Part shown: one piece after another, positions 39,601 to 52,700 of the stretch
How the letters are laid out: every line of letters begins with the position of its first letter
Position numbering within the stretch: position 1 is the stretch's first letter
Origin: Opisthorchis felineus
Taxonomy: Eukaryota > Platyhelminthes > Trematoda > Opisthorchiida > Opisthorchiidae
Direction of reading: 5' to 3'
Assembly (NCBI GenBank): GCA_004794785.1
Contig: SJOL01006656.1
Coordinates: forward strand, 742,319 to 806,318
DNA: 64,000 bases
The notes under the pieces: model-generated
Database searches by the model: none
What the model was told of the DNA's origin: nothing
The model's input: the letters and a program-made list of their open reading frames with translations, nothing else
Program-made: the position numbers and the translations under genes

Positions 39601-40354
39601 CAGATGAACAGGTTAGAAGGCACTGATTACCGAGCTATTGGTTGTTAGTATGATTTATTTTGTTTTGGTACTTTGTTTGGATACTTTTCGAAATGTCAGC
39701 TCGAGCTGTCAGTCAATGCCGAAAAGTTTAGCAGTGTGCAGCCGTTCCACCCATGTCGAAAACCAGTAGTGTGCGGGAGAGCTCGAACGCTGGTAGTTGA
39801 AGAATGAATCCAAACAGCTGCTCTTGGCAACATGGCTTAGCCGCAGGTCTGGATCATCCTTGAGGTATGTAAGATGGGCACTACTGATTCATCCGATGTT
39901 TAAATGCCTTGAGAATCGTCTTCACTAATTTTTGTTTTTCATCGATTTCACGTGTGGCCAGGACGTGAGTCAGTACGAGAAGACACATTTCGCTCTGTTT
40001 TAGGGCCTGTCATGGAAGTCCGGCATTGGATAAAGATCAGGATGGTAATATGGTTCATGTTTCCGTAAGCCTCATCCCAAGGTTTAAGTTTCCATACGAA
40101 TGATTTATAACCGCATTTGCGGGTATCGATTCCATGTTCATTGTTATGTCATTATTCCAGACATAATAACCAAGTAATAGGAGAGGGGTACTTGACTAAA
40201 AAAAACAACTAGACGGCGAAAAGGAAGTCACACAACCGCACCTGCCTCAAAAACTGAGGGCCCAACAGATCGCCTCTCCAATTCATCCCGCAGCGAAATT
40301 TAATTCCCTTTTTAAGCCGATTCGTGCATCAGACCTCCATGAACGATCAATCCT

Positions 40355-40783
40355 ATGCTGGACGCACTGTTCGACAGACTCACACTACATAATGTTGTTG
40401 TTAGGTTCGACATAGGCTCACTGCTTATTTTAAAGACCATTCACGCCACTGAGTTGCTAGGGCAACCGTTTCGCTTCGCGTGCGACCACCGCGGAGAAAA
40501 GCTGTTTTATTTGAATCGTGTGTGTCTAAATGATGACAGGGGCTTGCAAAACGTTGGAGAGAACACTGCATTGTTGCCCTTACTACCCCGGGGCTCAAAG
40601 AGCAACAAATGTCACATCTTTTGCAAAGAGCCAAGTGGAGTAGGAATAGGCAAGAGCATCAGCATAGTTGCCAGCTTGCAACATATGTCTGCTAGGGCAG
40701 TTCCAGCTGCCAAACCAACCCTACCATATTTCGGTTGTTCGTCTGGCTTCGTCCCTTTTTACGCACGATTCAATCTGAAGTAA
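40355..40783 (+). CDS. Unrecognised ORF in a CpG-rich block
   Basis: This is a 142-codon open frame with no family I recognise. It overlaps the X-box-like motif and a second frame that starts at 40530 (MMTGACKTLERTLHCCPYYP). Both cannot be real as drawn. The block could be a promoter and first exon, or a decayed element. No convincing donor site follows. Confidence 0.2.
   Translation: MLDALFDRLTLHNVVVRFDIGSLLILKTIHATELLGQPFRFACDHRGEKLFYLNRVCLNDDRGLQNVGENTALLPLLPRGSKSNKCHIFCKEPSGVGIGKSISIVASLQHMSARAVPAAKPTLPYFGCSSGFVPFYARFNLK
40453..40466 (+). promoter_or_regulatory. X-box-like motif (RFX site candidate)
   Basis: GTTGCTAGGGCAAC fits the RFX/DAF-19 X-box consensus RYYNYYATRRNRAC at 13 of 14 positions. 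The surroundings are CpG-rich, and an ATG lies 64 nt downstream at 40530. It is a motif match only. Confidence 0.3.
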
Positions 40784-40882
40784 CAGATGTAAGTTGTTAT
40801 ATTAGTGCCCAGATGCAACAAAACCATACATATGATGAGAACAAAACGTTCCGATGCTAGCTTGGCATAGAATCATCGCCAT

Positions 40883-41525
40883 TGACAGCAACATCAAATA
40901 AGAAGACTGGTGCTTCACTGCCGTACAATCACGTCAATTAATTTAACCCTTTCAACAGAAAGAAATGCGACAGGGAGGGGTACCTAGGACTAGCCTACAA
41001 TAAAACATCCGAGGTGCCCACAATTCCAGTCAGACAATCGGGACGGATACAGACAGCATGTTGCTATGATAACTTCCTCCAACTTCAAGGTTTCCGCCAC
41101 TTCGAATGAGGCATAGAAAACAGAGCACGTCTCGGCAGGTGGTAACTTCGGCATGCGTAACACGACCCAGCCACCTTAGCTTGCAGTGCTGGATGCATTC
41201 TTTAAGTGAATTGCCGTCTGCTGAACACATTACGAATTCGTTTTCAGCGGATTCCAGATATAGTTCTGAGGCACCGGTTCTCAAAGACCCGAATATGTCT
41301 CAGATCTTACGTCCGAAATGATCAAGTGCAACAACACAGATCGCACTGCAGTCTGATATACGCGTCCATTGAGCCCCAGAGATGTCTTTTTGGTGGTGCA
41401 AATTACCAAAGAAATCCTGGCCTTCGAGATTCGTGTGTTCACTTCGTCTGTCACACTACCGACAGAGCTAACTTAAATTCCGAGAACACCGTTCAAAGAC
41501 TGTACGTCTGTACCGAATGTCATAG
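40883..41525 (-). pseudogene. Decayed RTE retrotransposon 3' half
   Basis: It parallels the RTE copy at 51.5-52.3 kb across the 3' UTR and the end of the reverse transcriptase. It shares GCTTCACTGCCGTACAA, the GGGAGGGGTACCTAGGACTA stretch, and CGGCATGCGTAACACGACCC. On the minus strand one frame keeps CKLRWLGRVTHAEVTTCRDV, the counterpart of [16 protein letters not shown]. Frameshifts and stops break the rest. Confidence 0.8.
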
Positions 41526-44500
41526 AAACTGACAATACGAACACAAATAAGTGGCGGGCACTTTACCCACAAAGTGCACCAACACTAAAATATGCAGTGG
41601 CACGGTATGTTATAAATGCCGAGTCATCGTCTCTCGAGAGGAACGCTGTTTGTCCGTCGCCAAATTCAGAATGGCACAAATTAAGAGGTGAGCAAAATAC
41701 AGTATGGCAGCAGACACTGAAGTAAATTACGAAGATGCAGTCCATCTTAAACAGTGGAGGCATGATGCTTGGCAGATGCTACAAGAGGTTCTCTGTGTAC
41801 CGGCCTTATGCAGGATTCTTGAGTTCTCTTTCTTGCGTTCTATACAAGTTAAAACGGTATACATTTCGCTATTTCAATCAGTCTACCGCGTTTAGTGGAC
41901 GCAGGAAAAACTATCACAAATTTCCCATTAACTGGTATGCCTTACAAAATGAGTGAAACTATTGTGCTTATGATGTCTTATTCCCTTTCCTGAACTGAGT
42001 TCATAAAACACTAACAATGATAAGAATACGATGTATATCGATTTACTACTAGTCAGTTTTCAAACGGTTTGGAATATCCTACTCCGCATCAGCAACAATG
42101 ACCGGTGAATGACTTTCTGCAATGTACCAAGGGAAGTAGGTCTGAAACCACCGAACGTAGTGGATGTATCGGTGAGACCATCACACAGGTTTAAGAGGGT
42201 TGGATTACGTAAGCTGCGCATACGGCAATACTCTGCATATAAAGAAACCCATCGCACTGTATATTCCCCACAACGTTCGCCGACTTCCTCAACCACCGAG
42301 GTGGCCATAAAAAACCCTGGTGATAAATTTACCCATATCTCCCGAGACATAAATCAGTGGTACAAATCTACTGTTTTTAGATACTCTTTTGTCATCCAAC
42401 GCCCAGGCGGCACATGCAAAGTTCATTGTACCGTAAGTCGATGTACAGTGGGTAGTATCTACTTATTTTCCAGTTCTAATCCAGTAGATCTTGGAAGAGA
42501 TCGGGTTCAAACTTTGTTCGGGCGTATCAGATGAGTGTGTGGTTTTGATTCCATGCAGGATGAAAAATTCTTAACGTTATCAAGTGGAAGCTCACAAATA
42601 GTTATTAACATCCGCACCAGACGACGACCACAACGAGAGGAAACACATGCAGTGTAGAAAAAAGAGGTTCTCACTAGGCTGTGGTTCAAAGGCGACCATT
42701 TGGCCACAATTATCGAGGAAAAACTGCGTGCCATAGTTGACCACCCAGCTACATTCTGAGGCAAGTCGACTTGTGGGGTACGATGCATAACACACCTGAC
42801 GTCTAAATCTCACACGCCATACAACAGTTCACTTGCAGCTGTGGTGAAAACTACATTGGCAGAGCAAACTGGAGCTCTGAGAGCCTTGGAACACATGCCT
42901 TGTTAATTGAGTCAGCTTAATGAAAAACTCATCCAAGTTCAGAACTAGACCGGAAAACGACCTCATTGATTGCAAGGTATATGCAAGTCACCGATCACCG
43001 GGTTGACTCCAAAATGGGGTCCTGCATCGTAACCCAATGCGAAAGCATTACTGTTAAGCGAGACAATGATAGCTCATCACTATTGACCAAATTTATGATC
43101 ACAGGAGATCTTGGAATGCGCGATTAGCATGTCTCAAGAGCAGATATATCAACCTGATTGAGTTAGATATTGATTGAGTGCACCCACCATTTTATGACTA
43201 TTTAAACTGTAAGACTCTGACTGCACATAGCATACGGCTGGCGAGATAAAATGACAACACTAGGCTGTCTGTGTTTCCTTGATTGTTATACAAAGCCCGG
43301 CAAGTCAAACCGATATAGCCTAAAAATCGCTACGTCCAAGTGTCAACGGCCGGACCATGCAGGAATGAAGTGGTTATGAGTGCACCCTTAGAACAGATGC
43401 TAGCGGACATGATCACGCGGCATAAAGCTAGCTAACTGACAATTACTCAACCACCCTACTTTGGACTGCACCGTGAATAACACGGTCGCTGTAACCACGT
43501 GCAACACACGATCCTAATTTACGGTTCACAATATCCGCATATGATGAATAAACCTGGAATTAAGCGGAACCCATGCGTAGTCAAAGCTACTGCTATCAAG
43601 GAAATGTCAGACACGTCATTAAGTTCGCAAATTGAAAAAAAAACATCACACTTTATTCCAGGACTCCAAAAAACGTGAATACTTTCAAAATAGAAACTGG
43701 AGAGTCGACATTGTAAAAAGCACAAACCCTGGAGGATACTCATCCGGAACAGTCAATGTTAGAGACAATCATCCAAATAGACGATGGAGTCTGCCTTTTT
43801 CATTGTTGCTGGTGAAACCAACCGTACCAGCTATCTAGTGGACTTTGATGGAGAATTGTACTCAATCGAAGGGAAAACGGAAGCAAATTTACATAAGGTC
43901 TTATGTAATAACCGTCAATTGGTGAAGGAAGAAAAATATATATAAAAGTTCTTTCAAATCAAGAATCCGGGTTCCGTGCAGGCACAAAAGACGATAGGTA
44001 GTGTTTTTTGGCATCCTGTTTTTCGGTTTCCATATAGAAGGGTTGGGAGAAATCCGTGGACCCTATGCAGAGAGTAGCGAGAAGAAACGTGGTGGTTAAT
44101 AACATCACACATAAACATAAACACACACACAAAGAAAAGTGACTGTTCGGATATCGATGCGTAGTGCCGTGCGACTCAAAGGATGTATGAGGGCTCCGAC
44201 ACTGCCGGATTGCCCAATCTTATAGAGTAGCAATGGGAAAGCAAAAGATGAATTCGAACAATGGTCCTCCGGTCAGTGGCTTTGTGCCTTAGAGGCTGCA
44301 TTTGCTGGAGCTCTACATGAGCAGCATAAAAGACAACACACACATAAATAGGAAACGATGTGATGGGCTGGCACACTCAACTGAAGATACAGAACAGGTG
44401 GAACGGCGTGCAACAGAAAGGAAGGATGGAAAAGATGTGTGAAAGACCTCAGTAACTATCCTTAGTTCACCCAATGCTCAGCTGGGTAACTGTTCCATTC

Positions 44501-45575
44501 GTCTAATCTTTCCGTGGATGAGATGCGCCAAGCCATGGTATTTTGCTAAGTCCTGAACCGAACGTTGAGTGCTGAGATTGCAGCAATTACTTTCTCTATG
44601 AAGACATCTAGACTGCACCCGTTTTCACTTCGATGGACTTGTAATTGGAGTGGTCGCTGCAAGCATCAGCTGCCATCTTTTTCTCGTTTATCGGGCACCC
44701 TGCTACTGGCTAATACAACCTCTTCCTGAAGCATACCCGACTAGTTTTAAAAACCATGGAAAACAACCCTTTTTGGTCAGTTTGGTTTTGTTTCTACCGT
44801 CTGTTCGCTCAGTTCTGCCTCCATCTTGGCCTTTATTTGAGAATATTCAAACTTGCTCTACGGTAAACCACACGCTATTGTAATAATTTATCCAGCTTGT
44901 TTCAGGGCGCGCTCAGCTGATAAACATAGCCCATAATAAATTCGTCCGCTTACCATCGGCTAACAGAACACATTGTACTACATGCACTTGCGAGGTTATG
45001 GGCTCAACAACTAGTTTCGTGTCTTCAATACAGAGCGTTTCACACAGTTAGGACACGTCCTGCATTACAAGTCAATTTCGTCTTTCATCTAACAGTATGC
45101 AATAGGCAGCGCAAGTGGACGGCTCTATATTGTTTTCGTGTTAACAGATCCCAGCTTTCTTGCACGATGTCACGCTAAAATTCGTACAATGATTGCACAA
45201 AGATCTCTGTACCTCGATAGAAGCCCAAAGATGACATGACATGAAGTAAGGGTATCTCTGCCACAAAACCAGAAGCATTGCGCAACCTCACATGAAGCCT
45301 TAAGGTTCCCATCAAAACGGTCAGATCGTTCTAAAAACTAAATCACTAAACCGTCTTAGTATGAAAGGACAGCTAAACTGTTGAAGGAAATTGAGTGGCA
45401 TTCAGGTATGTCGTCCAATAAATAATCCATGTAGTGGCTATTGCTTGAGTCTATAGAATACAATTAAACTTCCTGCATAGCCAATGCTCGGGACAAACCT
45501 AAGAGGCAAAGGACAACGTACAGTGCCAACAGGCCACCAGACATGTAAAGTGGTCCCAAAAAGCACCACCCCTCT
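41526..45575. other. No gene confirmed; expected SMAP 3' exons not found
   Basis: ORFs at 42060-42534 overlap on both strands and match nothing. No acidic Asp/Glu-rich exon for SMAP was seen on the minus strand. Confidence 0.4.
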
Positions 45576-46131
45576 CTAGCACATATAGCGCTCATTCTGT
45601 TCAGCTACGAAAATTCGCCCTTTTTCTGCCAGCATATCTCGGTGCATGAAATGCGGAGCCTCGGCTCTGAAAAAAAAGTTGGGAAAAACGAGTTGAAAAC
45701 AAGCAATATAAGAACAGTGATTGCGACTGTGAACCGACTTGTGAGTTAAAAGGGGCTCCGAATATATCACAAGACTTGATACCTGGTGAGCTGTTATACT
45801 TGAATTAGCTAGGATTCAAATGAGACAGCAAACGAGAAGAGTAGTTGGTATAAGCATCCCCAAGTTTCCGACCGATAGAAAATAAAGATCCAAATGAAAT
45901 AAACGATCGACAGCCCAGAATTCAGTGTTTGGAGTGCAATACTCACAGTGAACGCATCACTTTCGAGGAAATTTAAAAAAAACGGAAACCCTGCATCACA
46001 GAGATATTTAGATCCAGAGGCTATAAAATTTCACAAATAAACGTCAGTAGACGGAACGAGCTTATCTTGATACTGTAGAGCTGAGGAAAATTGTTCATCA
46101 TTTATAGGAAACGGGAGAGTTGACAACTCAC

Positions 46132-46420
46132 TTGAACCTGAACCTAGTCCCTTATGCTGGCCAGACGCAGTCAGCCGGCGATCGATTCCCTCCGAGAATT
46201 GCGCTTCCAAATCCTTATCGATTCGAGCTCGTTCAGGTTTGCTGATATTGTGCGGGACCCCGGAATTGTCTCCTATGACGATGTTCCCTTTGTGCTCGCG
46301 CTGCTTCACGCCGCCCATAAGTCGGAGAAACTTTTCGTTTCGTTCTAGCGATCCCAAATCGGCGTTTTCCCATGCATTTGGCGAATGCAACGCGGGTTGG
46401 TCAGCGCCCTTTCGGCTCAT
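46132..46420 (-). CDS. Small acidic protein (SMAP/C11orf58 family), first coding exon
   Basis: ATG at 46420 opens MSRKGADQPALHSPNAWENA. A conserved core follows: DLGSLERNEKFLRLMGG, then HKGNIVIGDN, and IDKDLEAQFSEGIDRRL. It matches the SMAP domain of the human C11orf58 small acidic protein ([39 protein letters not shown]). The strong donor AA|GTGAGT at 46133-46126 ends the exon after 96 codons plus one base. The acidic C-terminal exons are expected further left. I could not identify them: a well-formed exon-like segment at 45666-45576 has a good acceptor, but its SMAP-compatible frame (phase 1) does not resemble the family C-terminus. The exon is CpG-rich compared with its surroundings. It lies downstream of RBBP5 on the same strand. 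Biochemical function of the family is poorly known. Confidence 0.88.
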
Positions 46421-46483
46421 GAAAATACGCGTCAACGAACAACAGGCGGGTGGAAGTCGGGATGTGGTGGTGTCGCACCAGTA

Positions 46484-46490
46484 GCTAAAA
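46484..46490 (-). promoter_or_regulatory. Candidate 5' UTR acceptor (splice or spliced-leader) before the SMAP start
   Basis: TTTGTTTTAG on the minus strand precedes CTACTGG, 64 nt upstream of the SMAP ATG. It could be an ordinary 5' UTR acceptor or a spliced-leader site, since flatworms trans-splice some mRNAs. The sequence cannot tell which. Confidence 0.35.
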
Positions 46491-47755
46491 CAAAGAAATG
46501 ATGTTCAAGACACAGAAAACGAAAGTAGGTCAAAGAATCATACCGTAAGAGGGTAAACGGCGATGTCCGGGTATGTAAAAACACATATGATGACCCAAGC
46601 ATGTTCGAAAGCTGTTCAGCCGTCGAACACAGCTACCTTCAGGTCCCCAGTGGGATGTATTCCAGACCTGAGCGGGTGCTCATGCACAACTATTTATGAA
46701 GCTTTTAAGTAGCTCGAAATGCTTCTCTAGGGGCGATCCCTCTTTGAGGAAAAATCCACCAGGTTCGAAGTAGATACACCAGGATGTCAAAAAGAAATGC
46801 CACAATGGATAAACCCTGTACTTTCGATCCAGCTCTGCAAGTCAACGGTGGATATCATAAGCACAGTTCAGCTACATCAGCGGGCTCTGTAGGGTTTGAC
46901 TTGACTTAACTTAGCTCATTGTTCAGCCAAGAAAACGGATGCAGCACCGTTACTTTGAGCATTGCACAGACTCAATACGGATTGCAAATGAGGAATCAGA
47001 AATACAGAGTGGGGCAACCCATTACAAGATATTCAGCTATAGTTCCCACAAACTGCCGTTGTTTACACTGTTGTATGATGACAAATCATCTCATTTTGCG
47101 GTTCCTGTTTTCGCCAAATTATGTAATGGAAAAACTGCTCATTCGTATTGATTGAGAAAGGGGCCAAGCACAACAGGTTTTAAACATCACGGAGGTATCG
47201 AACAGATTGTGTAGTTACGATGCAAAATAATCATTTGATCGCTGATTCCCTCATGGAGAAAACACCCCGACCCACCGACGCAACATTTCAATATCCTCCG
47301 AACATGTTCCGCTCACACAACACACATGGTATGACACATTACACCGAAAGGACACCGTCATTTGACGTTCCGGCTTTCGTCCGCTGATTAGTGTTGTGTA
47401 TCAGTTTCTCAATCAGCCCCGTTTGTGAGATTCAGCAACGATCACCGAAACGAACAAGATCTTGGTCTATCAGTATCCCTTCAACATCGGCATGCAAATA
47501 ATATATAGTCGACGTTTATGATCCAATGGTTCTTTCCAAGAACAAGGACGGTACTCAAAGAGCCGCTCGATTTTGAGCGAAACTCAGTATCGATCAGAAC
47601 GGGGTTAACATTATCTGGTACGTCGGATGAGGTTGGCAAATTCATTCATTGTTCGTTGCTGAGAGAAACGGACTGCGAACCCTAGAATGGTTGTTATGTC
47701 TATCCGACCAGTTGAACACTAAGTTGGTCAGGGTCACTCAGACCGCATAGATCAT

Positions 47756-48353
47756 GTGTGGAAGGAGTATATGACCGAAAAATTCATATTCAGTATTATT
47801 CACACAAGCCGATTTTCGCTCGAGTGTCCTCTGGTGTGGAATGTCACTCCACATTGGGATCGAAAGAAATCGGTTCTTCGTGAAAATTTCCTTCTAAAGA
47901 AGAATCAACATATTAACAGCCTGCGGGCTACATCCCTCAGGCATCGCACAATCATGAACGCCTCTCAGGCTGGAAAACTGAAACACTTGGAGCATCAATT
48001 GAGACCCAAACCTACCTACAAGTTGAATAAGAACTGGAATGGGAAAGCAGTTGATTTGAAACTAAGTCAAAAGAGTTGAAGTAGCAATGGTGACTAACTT
48101 CCAGATTCAGAAATTCATGAAAAATATTTCAGTGGTCAGGGATGACAATCAAAATCAACGGTGCACTGAATGTGGTTGGGAAATCACAAACACAAACGCC
48201 ACGTTATCTGATTACTCGGACTATCAGTACACCGACCTTTCACCACAATTTTATGGAATGGATTCAGGGATACCGGTCATCCTACCTTTATTTGAAAGCA
48301 GTAACCTCAAGCCTCTCATTGAGCGCAGTTCAGCGGCTAACCGGTGTCAGTAG
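47756..48353 (+). CDS. Unrecognised pair of adjacent ORFs
   Basis: A 107-codon frame (47756-48079), Lys-rich at the end, is followed 7 nt later by an 88-codon frame (48087-48353) one base out of register. The second contains a CTECGWEITNT stretch and acidic/Tyr-rich sequence. The pair could be one decayed gene with a frameshift, or chance. It lies between RBBP5 and SMAP on the opposite strand. No function can be assigned. Confidence 0.25.
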
Positions 48354-49089
48354 CGATCATGCTGTTGTTGTCTATCCAGATTGTCTGAGTGTTGAAGGTG
48401 TAGGTACCTCAGATGTTTGTGGTAGGGTAGTCCTAGGTCCCCCTCCCTGCCCCATTTCTTCCTTCTTTCGATTATAGGATTTTACTGAAATACACTGACA
48501 TGGTTGTGCGGCAGTGAACCACCGATGTTTCCATGCGGTGTTGCTGTCAATGATAATTTGTCATATACTCTGTTGCTCCCAACCTAACACTATTTCATAA
48601 GAACTAATTCGCAGAGTCGTTCGACCGATTCGACACTAAAACGTAAGCATCAGATGTCATGGCTTCAGCGACAGTTGACAAAACCAAACTAATTCTCGCA
48701 TTCATGTAATACAGGTTCAGGATATACACAACGTTTGTAAGATGAACTTTGCTTATGGTCTTCAATCAGAATGAGACAGCGGTAGAGTGATTCATGTCTT
48801 TCCGTCATCCTTCCTCTTTAGGGAAAATTCCAGAAAAAACTACCACTAGTCATGCTACAGTTCCGCTCTGAGGGGTGTGATCACACATAAGAGAATAGAA
48901 CGCCCCCGACAGTAGCTACACTAACCCAAAAGATTTCGGTTTTTTCCGAGACGATCACCTGTCAGGATTTTCATGGTTGATCTCCACATACGCTACGTTA
49001 ACTTTGAAGACACAATTCCGTTGCTTTCGACACATCAACGGCGCGTCAAAAGCAATCCACCTGCAATCCAAACTGCAGCTGATATCTGG

Positions 49090-49095
49090 TTTATT
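49090..49095 (-). promoter_or_regulatory. Candidate poly(A) signal of RBBP5
   Basis: AATAAA on the minus strand (TTTATT on the plus strand) lies 516 bp downstream of the RBBP5 stop. It is the first canonical hexamer I found downstream of the stop. The assignment rests on position only. Confidence 0.4.
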
Positions 49096-49610
49096 CTGAA
49101 ATGAATAATCGGCTGAAATCTGTGGTTACGATGCTATCAGAGAGGAGTTTCGCTCAGTTCAGTTATCCACGAGTTCACTGAGTACTTGCACAACGTGGTT
49201 CCGATCACCACAGCATTTGACTACCCACGGCGTAAGAGGAAGAGGGAATGATTTGAAGTTACGGATGAGTGCACGAACAAGCATGAGTGGCACCCACTGT
49301 TTGCCTTTCTGCGCCTATTCCCCGGGTTACAGGAAGAAAGAGCTGCATAGAGGATAGAAAAGCTGGTTGTCTGGAAGAATACCTCGAGTAAACCGGAGAA
49401 ACCCGAGTAAGCGACAAACACTCCTGTGCAAGCATGCCTTAGTGACAAATCGAAAGAAAAACAAGTGGTCGTACGTTGGAGACAGATTAAATCGACATGA
49501 TAATAACATCGGATTGGAACAAATGGTGGGTTATGTACAAGAAGATTACAACGATTGTGAATGCGGACAAGCTGTTTTCAGAGAGGCGCAAGAGTGAGTC
49601 ACTGTGGCTT

Positions 49611-49781
49611 CTATTTTCGTGACTTAGCCCGATCTCGTTGGCGCGTCCCTGCTTTTCGTGAGCTGCCTCCATTGTGACCCAGACCGGATGATAAGGAACC
49701 ACCTGTGGCAGAACCCTGTTTGTTTGCGTCGGAATGTAGGGATTTCGAAGACGGCCGGCGATTGCCCACAAGCGGATGAAC
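49611..49781 (-). CDS. RBBP5: RBBP5 terminal exon F (C-terminus, stop TAG)
   Basis: The acceptor is TTGGCAG. The exon opens [14 protein letters not shown] in phase 0, so the joined sequence reads DE-VHPLVG, matching DEVHPLLG of animal RBBP5. Fifty-six codons rich in Ser, Gly, Arg and Lys run to SRK and TAG at 49613-49611. The tail is shorter than the vertebrate one and lacks its long Lys-rich stretch, but has a comparable basic, low-complexity character. A longer ORF in another frame overlaps this exon and is a shadow. Confidence 0.93.
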   Translation of the reverse strand, partial: VHPLVGNRRPSSKSLHSDANKQGSATGGSLSSGLGHNGGSSRKAGTRQRDRAKSRK

Positions 49782-52700
49782 CTGCCAATCACGAGAGGCA
49801 TGTACAAATGTGTAGAGTAAAAGCCCAAAACGTTCCAGAATACGGGATGTCTTTTCTTCAGAGGGTAATGAAATATTCGTTCTAATATCCGAAGGTAATC
49901 AAAGCGCTTATCTCAAGCCTAGTGGTTTCGATAGTTTGCAAATGGTAAAAGACGAGCTATTGACTTTTCGCATCATAAAATATTTGCTTTCGAACTGTTT
50001 CGGGGTCCAGTGTCCTGGCACGGAGAGTCACAGTACCGACCCTTCACCATATTTTTTGTGGAAATACAATACTAGAACAAGCAAGCAACTTGAGTTCGAC
50101 CATCTACAAGCTTGGGAGTCAACGTGAATACCAAAGCATTGTAATTAGAACAATCCGCCGTTGAGAAACATTGCCCTTTGAGGAAGTCTTAAGGCATCGT
50201 GGGTTCGTGTTCTGTGTCCGTTAGTAGTACTATAAAAACACGGCGGTGACAACTTGGTCCCTTTGAAGTGCAACATCCCTATAATATTATCAAAATTCCG
50301 TGATTCTGCTGAAGGGCAATTGCCCCACTTCCTTGGCCTGTCGTTAATTACCCATGCAACCTGGCCGATAGGACCACACAATTCTTCAGAAAGACCTAAC
50401 TGGCACTTCAGTACACTAAGCGAACTTGATTACGATAAGGGAAACCATGGAAGCATTGGAAGAGGATGACCAAAGAAAGGCGAATGGTGCATATGAATGG
50501 CCTCACGTAGTAAAGGGAGAAGTTAAGTTACGATATTGCACGCCTTTGTGGATTGAATCGGCGGCACGGACTAAACTGGTTTATAAGAAAAACGGATTCT
50601 CTACCCTGACGCCACCACACTGTTCAGAACGTCGCAATAACCCCGAAAGGCAGTTGTAAATCCGAGATTCCATATCATCTTGAAAATCAAGTAGTGACAT
50701 AAAAACTGAAGGGTTTTTCCCAGACTTTGCTGCTGGTCACAGTATTTGGTAGCATCGATTGGAGACATTTCATGCCAACTTGGCGTTGTAAAGATACATT
50801 CGCCGTAAAGTTTTCAAAGGCATAATTGTACCCCGATCCTACTCAGTGGAACCTATGCTGATAACTCACCATTAGCTAGTCCAAGATGTGAAAAAAATTG
50901 TAATCAGGAGCTGGAAAACAATACAGGGCGTGGAAATTAAGAAACCGGAGCACCAAAAAGGTCGGCCACTTACCTCGTCTGTATGAGAACCAGGAAGATT
51001 GATATTAATCGTCGGTGCAACAGGAGTGTTACACTGTTCTTTGCGTTTCATTTGTTTGTTAGGAGGTTCAGACGATCGACCTGAAGGGGAATCAGCCCGC
51101 TTTTTAACTCCAGCACCTGAACTTAGAACGTCACCCTGATCCTCACCGCCGGAAAGATCATCGGGATTGTCAACTTCAGGGGAGATGGACAGGTACATCA
51201 AAATATCTTCACATTCCACTTCTTCATCACTACAGAAAGAAAATAATATAATGGTCAGAACAAACCAATGAGGGGAGAATAATAAAAAGAACATTCCTTG
51301 CTTCAGGCGACGCCGTCCAAGATAAACCCTAAGAGGCTTATAAGCGAATCCAGACCAAATAACAGTGCACGACTGTAGCTGAAGGACTTAGTTTGGACAG
51401 TAACAAAATCCTCCAGCCTATGGGTAAACATACGATGCAGCTGGCCGAAGCGGTTCCATTGCAACTAAGCAAGGTCACTCATCTCCACATGTCATAAAGA
51501 GTGGGCGAGGGAGGGGACCTAGTGCTGGCCTATGTCAAGCGTTCTGAGGTGCCTACACCTCCAACCGCTCAATCAGACAATCTGGAAAGAAACTGACAGC
51601 ACGAACGCCACTGAAGTCGATTAGCCGCCATTTCTTGCAACGTCTCCAGACAAGCACAGGCGGGGTCACGGGGACCCCATCCTGGAAGGCGTACAACACC
51701 AACAACACACAAACTCTTCGTGATCTCTTTCACGCCCTTCTGCCAAGTCATGCGTTGTCCACCTCGCGGTTTGCGCCATCCTGAAGGAGGCACGGAGAAC
51801 AACACTCGTCTCGGTAGACGGTGTTTCGGCATGCGTAGCACATGACCGAGCCATCGTAGTCGGTGGTGCTGGATGTTTTCCCCGATTGAAGTACCTGCAG
51901 CACAACCAAATACCCGTTTTCTAATCACCTCGTTACTAACACGCTGACGCCATCCAAAACCAGCCACGCTTCTGAGGCATCGGTGGTCGAAAACCTGAAG
52001 ACGCCTCACATCATCTGTCCGCAGAGGCCATGTCTCGCACCCATACAACAACACAGCCCTTACTGTAGCCTGATACACACGACCCTTAAGATCTAGTGAG
52101 ATGCCTTTTTGACGCCACAAGTGACGCAAATTAGCAAACGTGATTCGAGCCTTTGAGATTCTTGCACTGACTTCATCAGACACACTTCCGTCAGAGCTAA
52201 TACAACTACCGAGGTATGTAAAATTTTCCACAACCTCCAGTGATTCTCCTTGAATTGTAAGGGGTATGTTCGAAGACTGCACGTTCTGAAGCATGACTTT
52301 GCACTTTGAAGGTGCAAGGCGCATGCCAAAAGATGGTATGATGGTGGTCAGTCTATTCAACAGGGCTTGTGCTTCGTTTTGGTCTTCAAAGATGAGGGCA
52401 ATGTCATCTGCGTACTCCAGAAGGACAAGGCTCTCACCAGCAACAATTTGAACACCAGGGTTTTCAAGACCGTCCAGCGTTTGCCTCATTATTTCATCAG
52501 TGATGAAATTGAACAAGAATGGAGAGAGTGGTAATCCTTGTCTGACACCACTTTTTGTAGGGAAGCTTTTGGAGAGCACACCGCACACTCTCGCCCGCCC
52601 AGAAGTATGTGAATATAGGGATCTGATTTGAAGTAAGCGATCCCCGTTGTCCGTGCGTCTCGTGTCTAATCCACGACGACCACCCAATCGAGCCTCAGCA

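Larger units (their letters stand above)
34346..40354. other. No gene recognised
   Basis: It contains the AC and GT microsatellites, an RTE terminal fragment at 36598, and a perfect GTTGCCT-GAG-AGGCAAC hairpin at 38221-38237. No exon with matching splice sites was found. Confidence 0.45.

Noticed and set aside
45576..45666. Exon-like segment with strong acceptor as the SMAP terminal exon
   Set aside because: The frame that runs longest is not the one set by the SMAP donor (phase 1), and neither resembles the family C-terminus.
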